Counted from the stretch's first letter, positions 25,013 to 38,500 are shown. The stretch is 64,000 nucleotides of DNA from Polytrichum commune (GCA_950295325.1 OX485803.1:58295554-58359553); one strand, 5' to 3'. Notes: generated from the sequence alone by a model not told the origin. Program-made: numbers and translations.

Positions 25013-26230
25013 AAATTGTCACTGATTTCCATCGAGAATTTGATGTCGATCATCATGTGTTGCATAGATCATAATTGGACACCCGTATTCTCTGTCAAGT
25101 CTTTCCAGCTCAAGCGGTGTTGGGTTTCCTCGCTAGGTTCGTTTGGATTTGTCGTGTTGGATCGATCTAGACGAGGTTATGGTGATTGACTCATTATTAG
25201 CTTGGATCAATGAACATATTGGCTGGTTCATTAGTGCACTGATCTGTATTCTAAAGGCCTGCAAATGTAGAAAAAGTGTTATTATGCCAAATGTAACAAT
25301 CAAGGTATTCCAGAGCCTACACGAAGCTCTTGGAAGTTGTATCAAATTGAAGTACTCCACACTCGTCTTCCAGATTATGACTATTGCGACCTGTTTGAAT
25401 CCAAGCACAGTGCTCTGTATATAGGTTTTTGAAGCAGTTACTGCAATTTAGCAGGGACTGGCTTGGCCGTGAAATATGAATCAATGTCGCAAACCATCAC
25501 CGATCATTTTGGTACTTCGGAGTGGGAACCGCATGGAAATGAAATGAGATTGATTTTAAGTCTACATCTAGATGGTTTCACACCGGCTAATTCCCTAGAT
25601 TGGTGGAATGCGGTAGCCTCAGTGAGACAGGCTAATGCCAACTTGATGGGGCATTGGACACATGTTATTCTAGTCCATTAACAATTGAATCTAATAAAAC
25701 AACTCTCGAAATTGAATTTCAACTTTTGGGATCCAAGCTTATATGTACACCTATATATGAATGGGGTGTGGTTAAGTGTGGATCCAAGAACGGACACCAA
25801 AAAAATATGTATTTGATAGAGATTGGAATTCCACATTCATTATTTTATTTTATTTTATTTGGAAGGAGGGAGTGTGTTAACGTGAATGAGGGACACTAAA
25901 CCCTTGATCATAGCCGCCTCATGTGTTTGACACAAGGGTGGGAAAAACCCAATTTATTTTGGCCGATGCATTGGGTTTTTGGTTTTAATGCAAAAAGCCC
26001 AATTTCTGCAAATAAAACCATGGTTTTATTCCAATGCTCAACACTTGGCAACCATCACCACCATTGGTGAACATTAGACCCTTTGCCCTATAACTGAATA
26101 AAAACGGGTTTTGCCAGACCTCAGATGATTGGGTTGTAAAAAATAAACTATGAAAAACCCAACTGTAAAAATGTGCCAACCTTGGTTTGACATCATTAGA
26201 GAAGGTCTAGGACTAGAGCTCATGCCATTT
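25013..26230. other. 3' flank of the MFS gene and intergenic DNA
   Basis: No gene seen. A TTTTA-type microsatellite lies at 25838-25861. Confidence 0.5.
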
Positions 26231-26251
26231 GGGGGGGGGGGGGGGGGGGGG
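26231..26251. repeat. Poly-G/poly-C tract (21 bp)
   Basis: Uninterrupted G21 on the plus strand. Confidence 0.95.
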
Positions 26252-26390
26252 CATCCAACCCCGCCATGACCCCATCATGGGGGAAGGGAGTGTTAGGTCC
26301 GGGCCCCGTGATATGGCACCCCCAAGGCAACTCCACCAATTTTTTAATGTTTTTAATCCCAACCAACAAATGTTGCACGCCTCACCCGAT

Positions 26391-27245
26391 TCCTCAAAAA
26401 ATTGCCCTTGCACTCTTAAAAGCCGCTTGTCCACAAATCCCATATTGAGTGCACTTGACCTTGAAGCCCCAACATTCAATATATATGTTTACTTTCACTT
26501 AATAAATAAGCAATTGACTGGAATTTTATTTTTGAAGTGAAACTGTCAATGAAATGAAATGAAATTGATTATAAAGTCCAAGAAGCTAAAAGCATGTAAA
26601 TGAATGTCAATAAAGCATGTTTGAACTTGGAAGTTAAAAATATTACAAAAACCTCATCAGCATTGAGGGAATCATATATGTGACTTACCATTTGAAAGGG
26701 TCTTTTGTCAATCTAAAATGAAACTTATATTAGTGTGCTATTTGCAATTTGTTTATTTTATAATATTTTTCTAAAACCCTTCTACTTTCACAAGTATTCA
26801 TACATATTTGAGGTGATTAAGTGTGATGAATATAATTAAGTGTATCAAGCCTAATTAACATTACATTTTATAAATGTATGCATATCAAAGTAATTAAGCC
26901 TAATCAATTATAAAATTCACTTACTGGAATAAATCATGATTTAATTCAGATATGAGGAATGATGTGCTTAATTACACTTGTTTAGAGTGACAAAGACCCT
27001 TTCAATGGTAAGTCACAAAAACTATAACCTTAGTGCTAATGAGGGTTTTGTGATATTTTTGACTTCCAAGTTAATTACATGCTTTATTGATGGTTTCACT
27101 TCAAAAACAAAATCCCAATCATTTCCTTATTTACTCAATGGAAGTGAACATACATATCGGATTTTGGACCTTGAACATGAAGTGCACTCAATATGAGTTG
27201 TATGGACAAGCGGCCTTCAAGAATGCAAGGGAAATTTTATTTTTT
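26391..27245. mobile_element. Large fold-back element (imperfect inverted repeat)
   Basis: The left arm 26391-26717 is complementary to the right arm 26981-27245 over almost its whole length. Shared landmarks are GACAAGCGGC, CTCAATATG, TTTTTGAAGTGAAAC, AACTTGGAAGT and TGACTTACCAT, each with its complement on the other arm. The left arm has an extra insertion of about 55 bp. The AT-rich spacer is 26718-26980. No coding frame. A transcript would fold into a long hairpin, so it could be a small-RNA source or a MITE. Confidence 0.75.
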
Positions 27246-29832
27246 GAAGTCAGGCGGAGTGGGCAGGGAGCATGGGCTTCATGTGGCCAGTAAAAGAGGC
27301 GTGCCCAAGGCGAGGCCCAAGGAGTGAAACTCCAATGGTATGGAATTGAGAACTAAGTTTGAATAGTAGAAGTTTTGACACCTAGTAGTAACATATGGTT
27401 TTGTAATCAAATTTGGACCTCTTGATGCAAGTTTGTTAATGCAAAGGCCAACCTCCCTCCCTACATGTTTGTACTTGTATGTATGATTGTTTGAGTGGTC
27501 TTTTTAATCAATTTCTCTCGTATAAGAGGGCTAGTTAAATATATTTGGGTTTAGAAATGCATTAGCTATTTCAAGTGCATGATGTTTCCATGATGATCAT
27601 CTTATATGTGTGCAAATTGGTACAATTTGGGTGCACATTGATTTTTTTAGTGGGCATGTAGCCGAAGATGTTGCTAAGGGCTTAAAATGTATGATATGCA
27701 CATGTTCATCCTCTCATACATTTGCAAACTAGTTGAACCTGGAAGCCTCTAGAGGTTAAAAGGATTAGTGCAATTATTCTGTGTAGACAATTTCAATACA
27801 TAGCCAACTTCCCCCTCAGTTTGTGTTGTGTGTGGCCACATCTAGGTTGCGAATATGAATATGGGGCCACTTATTTGCTTACTATTAAATATGTGGGGCA
27901 AATTTTCACCTTACCAAAGCATACATGTAGCCTTGGATTTCTTCCATGTACAATTAGAATTCGTTGCTAGGTTTGTGCATTTGCCAAATAATTTCTTTAA
28001 TTCATCTAAATGCAGCCATCCTAAACTGCACAAAAATTTGAAGCTCACCACCTTGGATACTTATGAACTCGGCATGTAGCCAAACCTACTACTTCTCAAA
28101 AAACATAATGATAAGGGCTCACGGTACCCTTCAATCACACTCTAACCTATGTTAATAGAAGTCGCCAAACCTTTCTAAAGTAGTATTGGGGGTTGGACCA
28201 AATATAATAGGATTTATTTTGGTTGTATTGTATAACTAACATGTTCGACTTATTTCCACACTTTACAAATGTCATGATATGTAACATGTAGCAAAAATTC
28301 CAAACATAATTTAAGGTTATTGGTCATAATATGTGAGATATATGTAATAGATGTGCCATATAATGGGGTTGGACCTGCCTATTCCCATCTTAGGTGTATG
28401 ATTAATAATAACGAGTCCACTAGATTTCATTTGCTAGAAGTTGTAACTACTAAATTATGGGTGGGAAAGGTTTGTTTATTGGAGATAATATTTGAATAAT
28501 TGTGATTGGAAAAATATCCATTATAGTAAGATATCAATATTAAACCCACACCATAATAGGGTATACAAGCAATTTATGATATTGTGGAATTAATATATAT
28601 GTTGGGTTTTTCAACGATTAAAAATAAATAAAATTTTGCCAATAAAGTGGGTATGATATAAACAATCCAATAATCAAGGTGAATAAGCAATAAACATCAT
28701 TAAACATCTTCTGACAAACGACATTGATTGATTGCCTAATTTTAACAAGAAGGATCCAGGAAGCCACATCATGACACCCTTCATTTCAATGCTTTTAAAT
28801 AATAGAAATCCAAGCTCATCATGTGCACATGTTTTCCTACATGCTTTGAGATTAGTGAAGAGGGGACATGAACGGTCTACCTACCAACTTGCAAACCCAT
28901 CCTTTAAAACAAGGTTCATCCCACCCTCTCAATAAATGCATTCACAATTTGTTACCAAAGGAGCTTATGTGGACATTGCAAATCTTTGGCCAAATGATAC
29001 CGTTTTTACTCTCACGTCAGTTCGTATGTGGTATGTGGTAATGTAAGTCACATATACATATGCCCACATTATTTATCATAAATCAACGTGGTCTGATGAT
29101 TTACTAACACGAGTGTGTGTAAAGCAAAAAGTGTTTTCTTATTATCTTGCACATGTTATTTATATGTACACCGTTCGCTACAATAAGTGTGAATTTTAAT
29201 TTGAAATTATACAGTGCTATATATATAATGAAAATGAAAGTTTCAGCCGTTGAAAGCTTTCTTTTGTTCTATGAGTGTTCTCAAAAGTCACAAGTGCTTG
29301 CCATCCATTTTTGTTGTGTTTATTCAAAAACTGCCACCTTCAGTAATATCTTAAAACAAAGTAACTCCAATCGGTGATCAAACACCAACTGATATAAGGG
29401 TTAACTTGCCATGTTCTCTACCAAAAATGTCAGTGTTCACGAATATGATCGCATTATTATCCAAACGTTGGACCTATATTCATTCACAATTGTAGTCTCA
29501 TCCATCGCATCCAACACTTGGTGCTGAGCTAACTCAACTTATAAGTAAGATTCAATCTATTTGAATCATTATATCACAATTGTTACCCCTTAAAGGTCTA
29601 AGGGGCTCAATGCACAACTTCTACACATAAAATGCACATTGTATGTCTGAAAAGACAAAAAATAAAATGTTGCCATACATGTGTGACATTCATGATCAAT
29701 ATATTAAATATGTGACTAAATCGAAGGATACTCAAATTGAGTATTTGAGCCCTAATTTTCAAGAGTGTTAAGTAGATCATCATATAAGGAAATACACTTG
29801 ATGAAGGATTGATTTTGACCTTGTCAGGTCAC
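27246..29832. other. AT-rich intergenic, no gene seen
   Basis: Only short frames without signature; no tandem structure noted. Confidence 0.5.
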
Positions 29833-29835
29833 AAA

Positions 29836-30169
29836 CACTAGTAGAATAGTATGCCAAAAAGAATTGCAGCCGAAATTAGTTGCAGTTCTTTTGACCAGCC
29901 TGATCTGCAATCGCTAAATGATTGCAGAATGTTTTTTAGTTTACCAACTGAAACTTTAGGAAACTTTTTTGGGGGCATGTAACATACCGTTGGAAAGGTC
30001 TTGAAAGTACCTTTCAAACGGTATATTACACGCCCCAAAAATTCCAAAAATTTTAGTCGAAAAGTGAAAAAGAAAAATCTGTAGTTGTTTAGCGACTGCA
30101 GACAGGTTGGTCAAAGGAACTACAGCCGATTTCGGTTGCGGTTTTTTCGGGCATAGTTTTCTACTAGTT
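29836..30169. mobile_element. CACTA-like fold-back MITE, 334 bp
   Basis: Starts CACTAGTAGAA and ends TTCTACTAGTT, the terminal form of small non-autonomous CACTA elements. AAA on both sides (29833-29835, 30170-30172) fits the 3-bp target duplication of that superfamily. The whole element is one long palindrome; the arms meet near 29995-30015 (GAAAGGT..ACCTTTC). The last base differs from the expected G. Confidence 0.75.
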
Positions 30170-30897
30170 AAAATTAGCTAAGAATGAAAGTGTGTAATTT
30201 AAAGACATGTTTTTGTGGCGTCGCGTTAATATCCCCCCATCGAACTTCTATCATTAGGGTTTTTTGCAGCCCGTCGCAGGCTGCTCGGCGCTGGGTCTCG
30301 GGCCGCGGATACTGGACCCGGTCCGTGGAACGGGCCCCGGAAGGTACACCCGATATTTGACCACGGCGTCAGACCGGGCCCGATTTCGGTCCCGCTAATG
30401 AAGAGTTGCAGTTATCATCAACGATGGACGGAAAAAAAAGAACTTTCTTAACGGACGGAGTACTCTGCACTACGAATTCAAAATATGAGCTCCATAGGGA
30501 TATTGAGAGCGAGTGTAGTGAAGACGGCACTGTAGTGCACTAAGATCCTATATGTGCGGATCTGGATATTTCAAATCTGCACTACTCAATCCGCCCGGGA
30601 AATCAAACTATGCCGGGTAACACAACCGTTCTCGACTGGTGAGACGTGTGTGGTAGAACGTCCTATGTACTGCCGGAAATATATGATCTGGTTTGTTGTG
30701 TTCTGCACTACATCGTCGCCCTGCAAACGGTTAAATTGATGCCTAATCCAATGCATTCTTATCTCGCTGCATTGCATGTGTGCTTGAATCTTGAGATCGA
30801 TGTGAAGCTTAGAATCACTTTCAGTTTGACTTAGGCGTAGTCCTTCGAAGAGTTTCACCAGATGTGAAAGTTGTCATGGTATTGCTCGAACGGCAGT
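30170..30897. other. GC-rich island and 5' flank of the MULE gene
   Basis: 30250-30400 is strongly GC-rich (GGGCCGCGG, GGACCCGGTCC, CGGGCCCGAT) and differs sharply from its surroundings; it could be the end of the element or a separate insert. From 30466 the 8-mer TGCACTAC begins (30466, 30532, 30578, 30704), probably marking the element's own 5' region. Confidence 0.45.
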
Positions 30898-33800
30898 ATG
30901 GCATTAGACAGGTCTGCCACTTTCGATCTGGATAGTAGCAGTTTAGTTAGGAACGATGCATACTGCGACTACTCGAAGGAGGATCTCGGGGATTGCAGGG
31001 TCCAATCTGTATTGCAGCACACGCATCCATCCTATATTGATTTAACAGTCTCTGATGATTGTCTACCGAAGAAGGGCATAGGTGGTCATCTTAAATCTGT
31101 ACCAACATCTGCTCTTAATTACATCGACCTTGGGGACGCTAGCGATTGTCCTCTTCTAGACCGTGAAGAACAGACTGTCAGTAAAAATCCAACTTACATA
31201 GACGTCACTGCGTATGTCGACCTTACCTCTGACGACTGGACATCAAATTCTTCTTCAGTCACGGATCAAACATCAGATAGCGCAACATGTAATCAGTCTG
31301 CCTCCTCTTCCTTCTCTGATGCAGTTAATGGATCCCAAGGGCAAAGTTCTGGAGAGGGAACTTCCTCTATTTCGCAAAACAGTGATTCCAATCGTGATTC
31401 CAGTCGTGAGAGTGATGTTTCATCAGTTCAAAGCAAGTCCAAGCCTGAGGTTAAGGGGACTAGGTCCGGAAGATGTGCACCAGACTTGAAACCAGCGGAA
31501 TCGAAGAAGGCAGGTAAGGAGAGAAAACCTAGCCGCCACATTAGACTCTTCGAGGACTGGGAGGAGGAGGACACTCCTTACGAGGGACCTGAGCGTGAAG
31601 AGGAGCTGGTAAGGGGCCTAAGGGACATGAAGCAAACTCCTCCACCGGGCCCTTTCTCCAGAGAAGATTTAACGTGGCTCCCGATTCGTACACAAGGCGG
31701 AGGACGTCACTATATTCACGACGTCGCAGTAATCCCCTGGAGGAGACTTCAAGAGGGGGAGGGTCAGGACAAATCGTACCCCTGTCGCTTCAACAAGGAG
31801 ACGGTGAAAAAGAATAAACCTGGAAGTCTGGTATTCCCGAGAGCAAATAGTGCCGCAAAGGTTATCAAGTAAGTTAAGAACTGTAATTTCCATATTCATT
31901 CGATTGTTTACAGTTGTAGTGCATCCTGAAAGACTCACTTTACAGTTTATTTGTTATGTTTTCATTACGTAGTGCACTTCATGTACAGACGTAGCGAGCT
32001 GAATAGTTTCCGGTAGGTATTGCACTACATTCAGATTTAACGTGCTTTCTCCATCTCCACTCTCTTAGGTTCACGTGTAACTTTGGACCTGAGGACAACT
32101 CGCATATTTACATCAAAGACCTGAAGGGGCTTCTCCAAACAGAACTGCAAAGGAGGCGAAAGAGAGTAAATACAACGTTAGAAAAGAAACGCAAAGGTAA
32201 AAAGGTTACACCGGATTTCAATGCCATGTCTACAGACAGGATCACAGGACAGAAGAAGCCGAGGATTGGGCAGAAGGCAGCAGGCATGTCGATGAAACGA
32301 GGATGTCAGCGGCATTTCCTGGCTAAGCAGAATTATATGGACACTACATTGTGCCACTTGGTGTACAAGGTTACGGAGCACGTTAATTGTCATGGCGAAC
32401 AATGCCACGGACTCATGGTGGCTGGGTTCAAACATTCCATGGGAAGTTCGTTGTCCGAGAACATGAAGAAGAAGTTGGGAAGTATGTTGGACATGGGACT
32501 AACCTCCACTCAGGTGATGATCCAACACAAGGCTTTTGTGATGGAGATGGCTTTATCGAATGCCCCGGTGAGTAGGGACATGTTCGTGATGGCTCCTGAC
32601 GTTCGAAACATAGCAAACAAGCGTGCGGAGGAGACCTGGATGAAGCACAAGAAGGAGACATTAAGCATCTGACTCTGGAAAGACGAAAACATTAAGCAAG
32701 TGTTTTTTTACCAAGAGCATGGTTTGTTGGACATGAACAAGGTAGAACAAGACGATGCCCCGTTCACTCTTGGATTCCACACAGACTGGCAGATGACAAT
32801 GCTCTTGAAGTTTGGTCACCGTAGTGCAATCTCGATTGATGCCATGTTCGGCACAAGTCACTCGAGGGTAAGTTCACTACCAAATCCTCATGATTGTATC
32901 ACTGGATTTCTTAGAGCATGACGTTGATTATATTGATATATAGGTAACCCAACATCCGACTCTTTGTCAACTCTTTGTGGCAGTACCCTCTTTACACCGT
33001 AATGGTGTTTGACGAATGGCGGAACGGTATACCTGTTGCCTATTTCATCATTTCCAGCTCCACAGAGAACGCCTTAAAACCTGTGCTGCAGGCGCTGAAG
33101 GACAAGGCCGTCTCTATGAATGGAGACTGGAAACCCTCTTCCATCATAGTGGACAACGCGCAGGCGGAATTGAACGTTCTACAGTAAGTTCATATACATT
33201 ATACGAGTTCCAGAAAAAATTTCTTAACAGTATTGCATAGGGCATTATATTGATTTGAGGATCGGTTGTGACCACTTTGCACTACAGGGAACTCTGGCCG
33301 ACATCGAAGATATTTCTTTGTTTCTGGCATGTTAAGAAGGCGTGGGCTGAGAATGCGGCAACAAAGATAAGTAGGATCGAGGATAGAGCGAACTTATTGA
33401 AGGAGGTAGGAGATGTACTCTATGGCAAGAGGTATGTCGTTGGGACAGACCCGGTAGCATGGGCTAACAAAGAGCTCGACAAGATTCGCGATCGGAGGCC
33501 TTCAGCTGCCAAATTCATGAAATATATTGATAAGCATTGGCGGAAGAAGATTGGAATGTGGTGTGCAGCAAATCAAAACGTGCCTCACGCAGGACAAAAC
33601 ACAAATGCTGGGATCGAGTCGTTTCATGCTAATTTGAAGAGGATCCTCTTGCTTGAGAAGCAGCGGTTTGCAGGACGTCGGTTGGATTGGTTGGCTGACG
33701 ATCTAAAGAACAAGGTTACCGGTCATTACTGGTATGCTTGGGCTTTGAAAGAGTTCGGATTTGTCCGAAATATCAAGCAGGAGTTTCTCATTGCAAGTGC

Positions 33801-34608
33801 TATTCTCCTAGCCCACGAAATTCCGGACTCCTACGTCTACCTGAACCCAGAGGGGGACGACATTGCACTGGTGGTTTCAGTTAACAACTACCCCAAGATT
33901 TGGACAGTGTATGGGACTGACACGGAGTGGGCGTAGTGTGATTGTTTTGTTGGACAGCAGAATACAATGTGCAAGCATGTTATGAAGGTTTTTATGATGA
34001 AGCATCCGGCTATTGACGAGGGCTTAATTATACGCGAGGCTGGCACTCGGTGTGGGATGGAGCGAACGATCCCAATGGCGGATGCTTTTGGGTCCACCGA
34101 GCAGGACAGCGATGGCGAAGACGAAGTGAAGTTCGTTTCAGCTTTCTATCCTCCAGGCGGGAGCAAAGCGTCGACCTCATGCAGTGCAGAGTCCAACAAG
34201 AAGTCGAGCCTTGGAACGAACTCGAATCTGATTGTCTTAAGTGACAACACAGAGCCGGTTAAAAGCCAGTCTGAGGAGCGTCAGTTTAAAACGTGCGGAA
34301 CTGAAGGGAATCCGATAATTATCGAGTCTGCACTACCCTCGCAGAACAGATCGAAACAAGACGACCCTGCTGAGTTGATTCGGGATATCTTGAGCACTGC
34401 AGGGAAACATAGCGAATTGCAGAATCACTTGGTGGCAGACTTGAAGAGTATTCGCGGGAGATACAGAAAGATGATTGCTCGTGGCATTGCATGCAAGGAG
34501 GTCAAGGAGACGACCCCCACGTTCCCTCTTAGGGAAGGGGACTGGTCGCTTAAAAGAAAGCTAGGTCGATTGGAAGTTCCTAGGGCAAGTAAGCGCTGTA
34601 GAGCATAG
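30898..34608 (+). pseudogene. MULE transposase with SWIM zinc finger; two nonsense codons
   Basis: Exons 30898-31868, 32069-32867, 32984-33183 and 33288-34608, all with GT..AG junctions that keep frame. The first ATG in frame is 30898. The N-terminal part is Ser/Asp-rich. A His/Cys cluster follows (CQRHF ... EHVNCHGEQCHG). The MULE DDE core is visible: Asp in SIDAMFGTSH (32838), Asp in IIVDNAQAE (33152) and Glu in AGIESFHANLK (33616). A SWIM finger CDC...CKH lies at 33937-33978, and a Ser/Glu-rich tail ends at 34608. In-frame TGA at 32670-32672 and TAG at 33934-33936 (just before SWIM) break it; both fit single C-to-T or G-to-A changes. Intron 1 alone carries three TGCACTAC motifs. As a family, such proteins cut and join element ends in the nucleus; this copy should be inactive unless the stops are read through. 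Confidence 0.8.
31916..32028. promoter_or_regulatory. Three TGCACTAC/GTAGTGCA motifs inside one 200-bp intron
   Basis: Exact copies at 31916-31923, 31969-31976 and 32021-32028 within the intron 31869-32068. Part of the element-wide motif set; a binding role is inferred, not shown. Confidence 0.7.
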
Positions 34609-34807
34609 ACGAATCGAACTGTTAAGTGCACTACCTTAATACTTTCTAGATCTAACACTGTTCACAGTCGGAATGTAGTGCGTAGAAGACAGGAGTAACA
34701 ATGTGTACTACATATATTTTATTCATCAAATGAATATCAATTTCTATCTGAGAATATTTCTTATGAAAGTCCCACTACGATTTCATGTCCAACACTAACC
34801 ATGCTGC

Positions 34808-35269
34808 CTAGAGGGAACTATCAGGGACGTTGTGATGACAGGAAACATCGGTACTACTAGCAGACGTCGTTGAAGGTGTATCACGGTTGACCTTTTGACC
34901 ACGAATCGGACCCTTCACAAGCGAACGATACGAACTGCTTCCGTGAACCTCCTCAGGCCAACCAGACAGCGGGAACCTAATTATCTTCCTAGACTCCCCC
35001 CCTCTATGAAGACGGCGTACCGAATGTACGCCTTGACTTAGAGGACCTTCAAATTCCTTGAGTTCCACCCGGGCCTCTGGACACACTACCGGATCTGACT
35101 CGGAAGACTTGCGCTTCGGTTTAGGTAGCACGTACGAAGTTGGAGTGCTCACGTGTGCCATCGGTAATGACACCGCTGAATCTTGTGCGAGTGAGGCTAG
35201 GATGGTGATGACTTCGTCCTCCAACACTTGAATTGAAGGGGAATCCATAGTGTTGTCCCAGACCATCAT
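34808..35269 (-). CDS. Hypothetical protein, 153 aa, between the convergent element genes
   Basis: Open frame from ATG 35269 to the stop at 34808, on the same strand as the Ulp1-type gene and 289 bp beyond that gene's stop. The product is polar with basic patches (KPKRKSSES, HRGGESRKI) and a Ser/Thr-rich tail. No known domain. It may be a small third gene of the element or a chance frame. The second Ulp1-type copy has no equivalent visible beyond its 3' end, which argues against an essential conserved gene. Confidence 0.3.
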   Translation of the reverse strand: MMVWDNTMDSPSIQVLEDEVITILASLAQDSAVSLPMAHVSTPTSYVLPKPKRKSSESDPVVCPEARVELKEFEGPLSQGVHSVRRLHRGGESRKIIRFPLSGWPEEVHGSSSYRSLVKGPIRGQKVNRDTPSTTSASSTDVSCHHNVPDSSL

Positions 35270-35369
35270 GGATGGGAAAAATGAGACGTTATCGTATGGG
35301 CAGGGTCTTTATATAAATATTTATTGTCTGTAAATCCAAAGAGTGACACATTGCCGGCTTGGTGTAGGG

Positions 35370-35409
35370 CTTAGGGTTTAGGGGTTTAGGGTTTTGGGTT
35401 TAGGGTTTC
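35370..35409. repeat. Degenerate telomere-like tract
   Basis: TTTAGGG-type units with variants (GGTTTAGGGG, GTTTTGGG) in the gap between the two minus-strand frames. Confidence 0.7.
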
Positions 35410-35557
35410 CAGAATAAATATAATCCTCTGATGCATTCTATGGTTCATGTAGTGCAGAACGATACTATTCTGATTGGTAGTACGTGTTGGAGAAGTACAA
35501 AGAATGCAAGGTTGACATTGAATGATTATCAGTACCCACACTGTAGGAGATTTACAT

Positions 35558-38500
35558 TCACTCATCTATGAGAACAATACCCTGTGGACCGTCATCTACC
35601 TCCACGTTGCAATGGTTTCCTTCGCTGCATCGAACGTCACTGTTGTCTTTCACTACACATCCATCGTCCTTATCCTGATACGATCCTCTATCAAACCCAA
35701 CCGACGATTGGCACAACGTCCTATCTACCGACCCTGTGAGCATTGCGGAGACAACAGCTCGTTTCAGATTTTGTTTCATGTCCATCACCTCTCCCATGTC
35801 AAAAACGTCGGACATTTGCAGCATAGTCAGACACTGGTAAAAAATCAATGTTAGTTCCAACGAGCATGTGGCGGTAGAGTGACCTAGAGGCCGACTACAA
35901 CGGTAGAACACTGTGGGAAAGGTACAGACCTCGCATGTCCAGTCCATGACGTCGTCTCCCATTTGGAACGCCAGGTACATGGTGACGAAGCACATAACGT
36001 AGTATCCACACGACCATCCATCCTCCTGTTTTGGGCATCGAACGTGTATCCAGGTTCTAATATCACTACTCTTCTCCCACATTGCTGTTCCTTCCGACTG
36101 CCCTATGGCCATGCACCATACTTGTCCGAGGCATTCATGCAATTTTGCAGAACCGTGGAAACTTACTGATGCAGATGGTCTGGAGTCGAACTTTAAGAAG
36201 GCGTGGTCGGAGAGCACAGCTAAACTCCAGTGATTGCAGTCAACGACGGGAACCATGACGGTCCTCCCTTTCATGCGCTTAAACCCTGATTTCTTAGTAT
36301 AAAACCTGTGTAGTGCAGAGGTTGAAAAGGGTTTCTCGACTAGGGCACGAAGACTACATCCAACTAGGGAATTGCATAGCAGGACATCATCTGGGATTAT
36401 AGTTTGGAACCATATCGTAAAGAAATCCATGAGCGGTGTAGTGAGTAATCCGTCCTTCGAATCGAGGACTGGATTCGAAGGATTGTCTGGAGTCAGACGA
36501 AGAACTGTACTGCCCGAGTCAAATATGAACTGCATGTGGCCCCTTGCGAGATCACCACACTCCGACTTAATGCAGTCTCTCATGAGGTTGTAGGCACTGC
36601 AAGACAACACGACGTCAAACTCTAGGCAGCACAACGACTGGTTGCAGGACAGTGGAGGTAGCACAAGCACGGTGGTATACTGCAACGGCAACACATACGT
36701 CTTTCAGTATTACACCTACTTGAGATCCATCAGCGAGGCGTTTTTTCAATAGAGCATCAATTAGGCACCTCAAAATGTACACAGGGAAGGCTTTTCTCCA
36801 TACTACCTACAACTTATGATTGCAAAATCCAGGGGTGAGACCGACATCGCCACCGCATTGTCTTCGGGGGGTTTCCTGTCCCCCAAGGTCAGTCTTAGAT
36901 GGTCTTCTACGACTTTGTTCGCGGCGGCAAGGTCCATTGCGCGAACCGGGGAATCCAAAAGTTGTGAACTCCCAGACTGTAACCTGAACGCTACCCTACT
37001 CGGAGTCCGCCTGAACCACCCGGATCCAGCCCGCATAATTGGAGGCGCGGGGTTCATCATATGTTGAAAGAGAAGTTGCCTCTCGTTCTCGCTGTCGTCG
37101 ACCATGGGGGGTAACCTACTGTCTAAGCATATATGGGATTCGGCCGTTACTGCTGAAATCATTTGCAATGCCGCCTCATTCTCTGCGCCGTCCACGGTTG
37201 CCTTGTTCTGTTTGGTGGGATCTAACACCCCCAACCGCACTACGTTGGGCGGCACTACGGGTGCCGAGTCGGAAGCGCATCCTAGTGGTGCGAACCCGAG
37301 TTCAGCAAAGGTCCACTGTAGCTCTTTCTCGCGTAGCTCCAGCAATAATTGTACTACGCATCCAACGGCCTCCTTCAGTTCATCGGGAACAGGTACTTCA
37401 TTGTCCAGTCCCAGCATTGACCATCCAATGTCCACGTTTTCACGAATACATAACATCTTCGACAAAACCTAAAAAACAACAAATGAACGACAATGTAAGG
37501 ATATCTGCCCGACCTAGGTATATCCAAATCGTCACTGACCGCACATAGGAGAAGACACCCCCTCATTCATTACACTTACCTCGTTACAGTGGGCGCGTAG
37601 TGCAGCGGGATCATCTGAACTAGTCCTCCACCACATTGCCGCTAGTTCTGCCGAGTATTTCCCGCTCCGATGCAAGTCTACTATGGTGCGGCGGGCAACG
37701 CGGTTCAAAAAAGTTTCAATGGTCTCCAGGACGTCGTCTTGGTTCCAGCCCTCGAACCCCATCAGCCCAAGCATGTCTCCCCAACATCGACGGATGGGAG
37801 CACAAATTCCGCCAAAAATGCAGGGGAAAAAAGCCCATCCAATATCTACGACGTCTTGTGCACACGCCGACAGTCGTTTGGATTCTACATCGTCTTTTGC
37901 TATTGCCAACATGTTCCGCCTGGTCATCCCCGTGATAGGATGTGAAATTGGCGAACATCGTCCGAAGGAAATGCGTCCGTATAGCTTCAGAGCGCGGACG
38001 ATGTGAGGGCGGTCCAGCTCTAAGGACACAGGTTCCCCCTTCACATCTGCCTGCAACGCGGATAAAATGTCGTGGAGTTTCTCCTGCGTATGCTTCCACG
38101 GTCGTGTCGGTACCCCTGGAGCTATTTCCTTGCTAAGAATCCTGAAAAGGGGAGACCAACCCCAGTCCGTATCCTCCACTCGCATTGCCCTCTCACGATC
38201 GAAAAGCTGGAGTTGCCCTACAATATGAGACCTTCGTCGATCCTCCAGAGCCACTTCGGCGTTGAGGCGTTTGGACACGTACTGCGCTTTCTCCCGGATA
38301 TAAATTAAATATTGTTCCAATTTGGCCAATTCGGCATTTCTCCCCTCGTTGTTTGTGAACTCGATGTATGGATTCCAGGGCTTCACCGATATCATGACGA
38401 AGTTCAATTCGTCCGCGTGTTTGGCATCGATCACGCCCCCTGCCTGCGAGACATGCGACATGGTTTTAGCCTGGGTCTGCCCGCACTACCCGCTCCCTGA

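Noticed and set aside
26231-26480. Gly-rich and Pro-rich frames around the G21 tract
   Set aside because: Created by the homopolymer; no conserved content.
35522-37548. Plus-strand frames opposite the Ulp1-type gene
   Set aside because: Antisense shadows; the minus strand has the protease motifs and a matching second copy.
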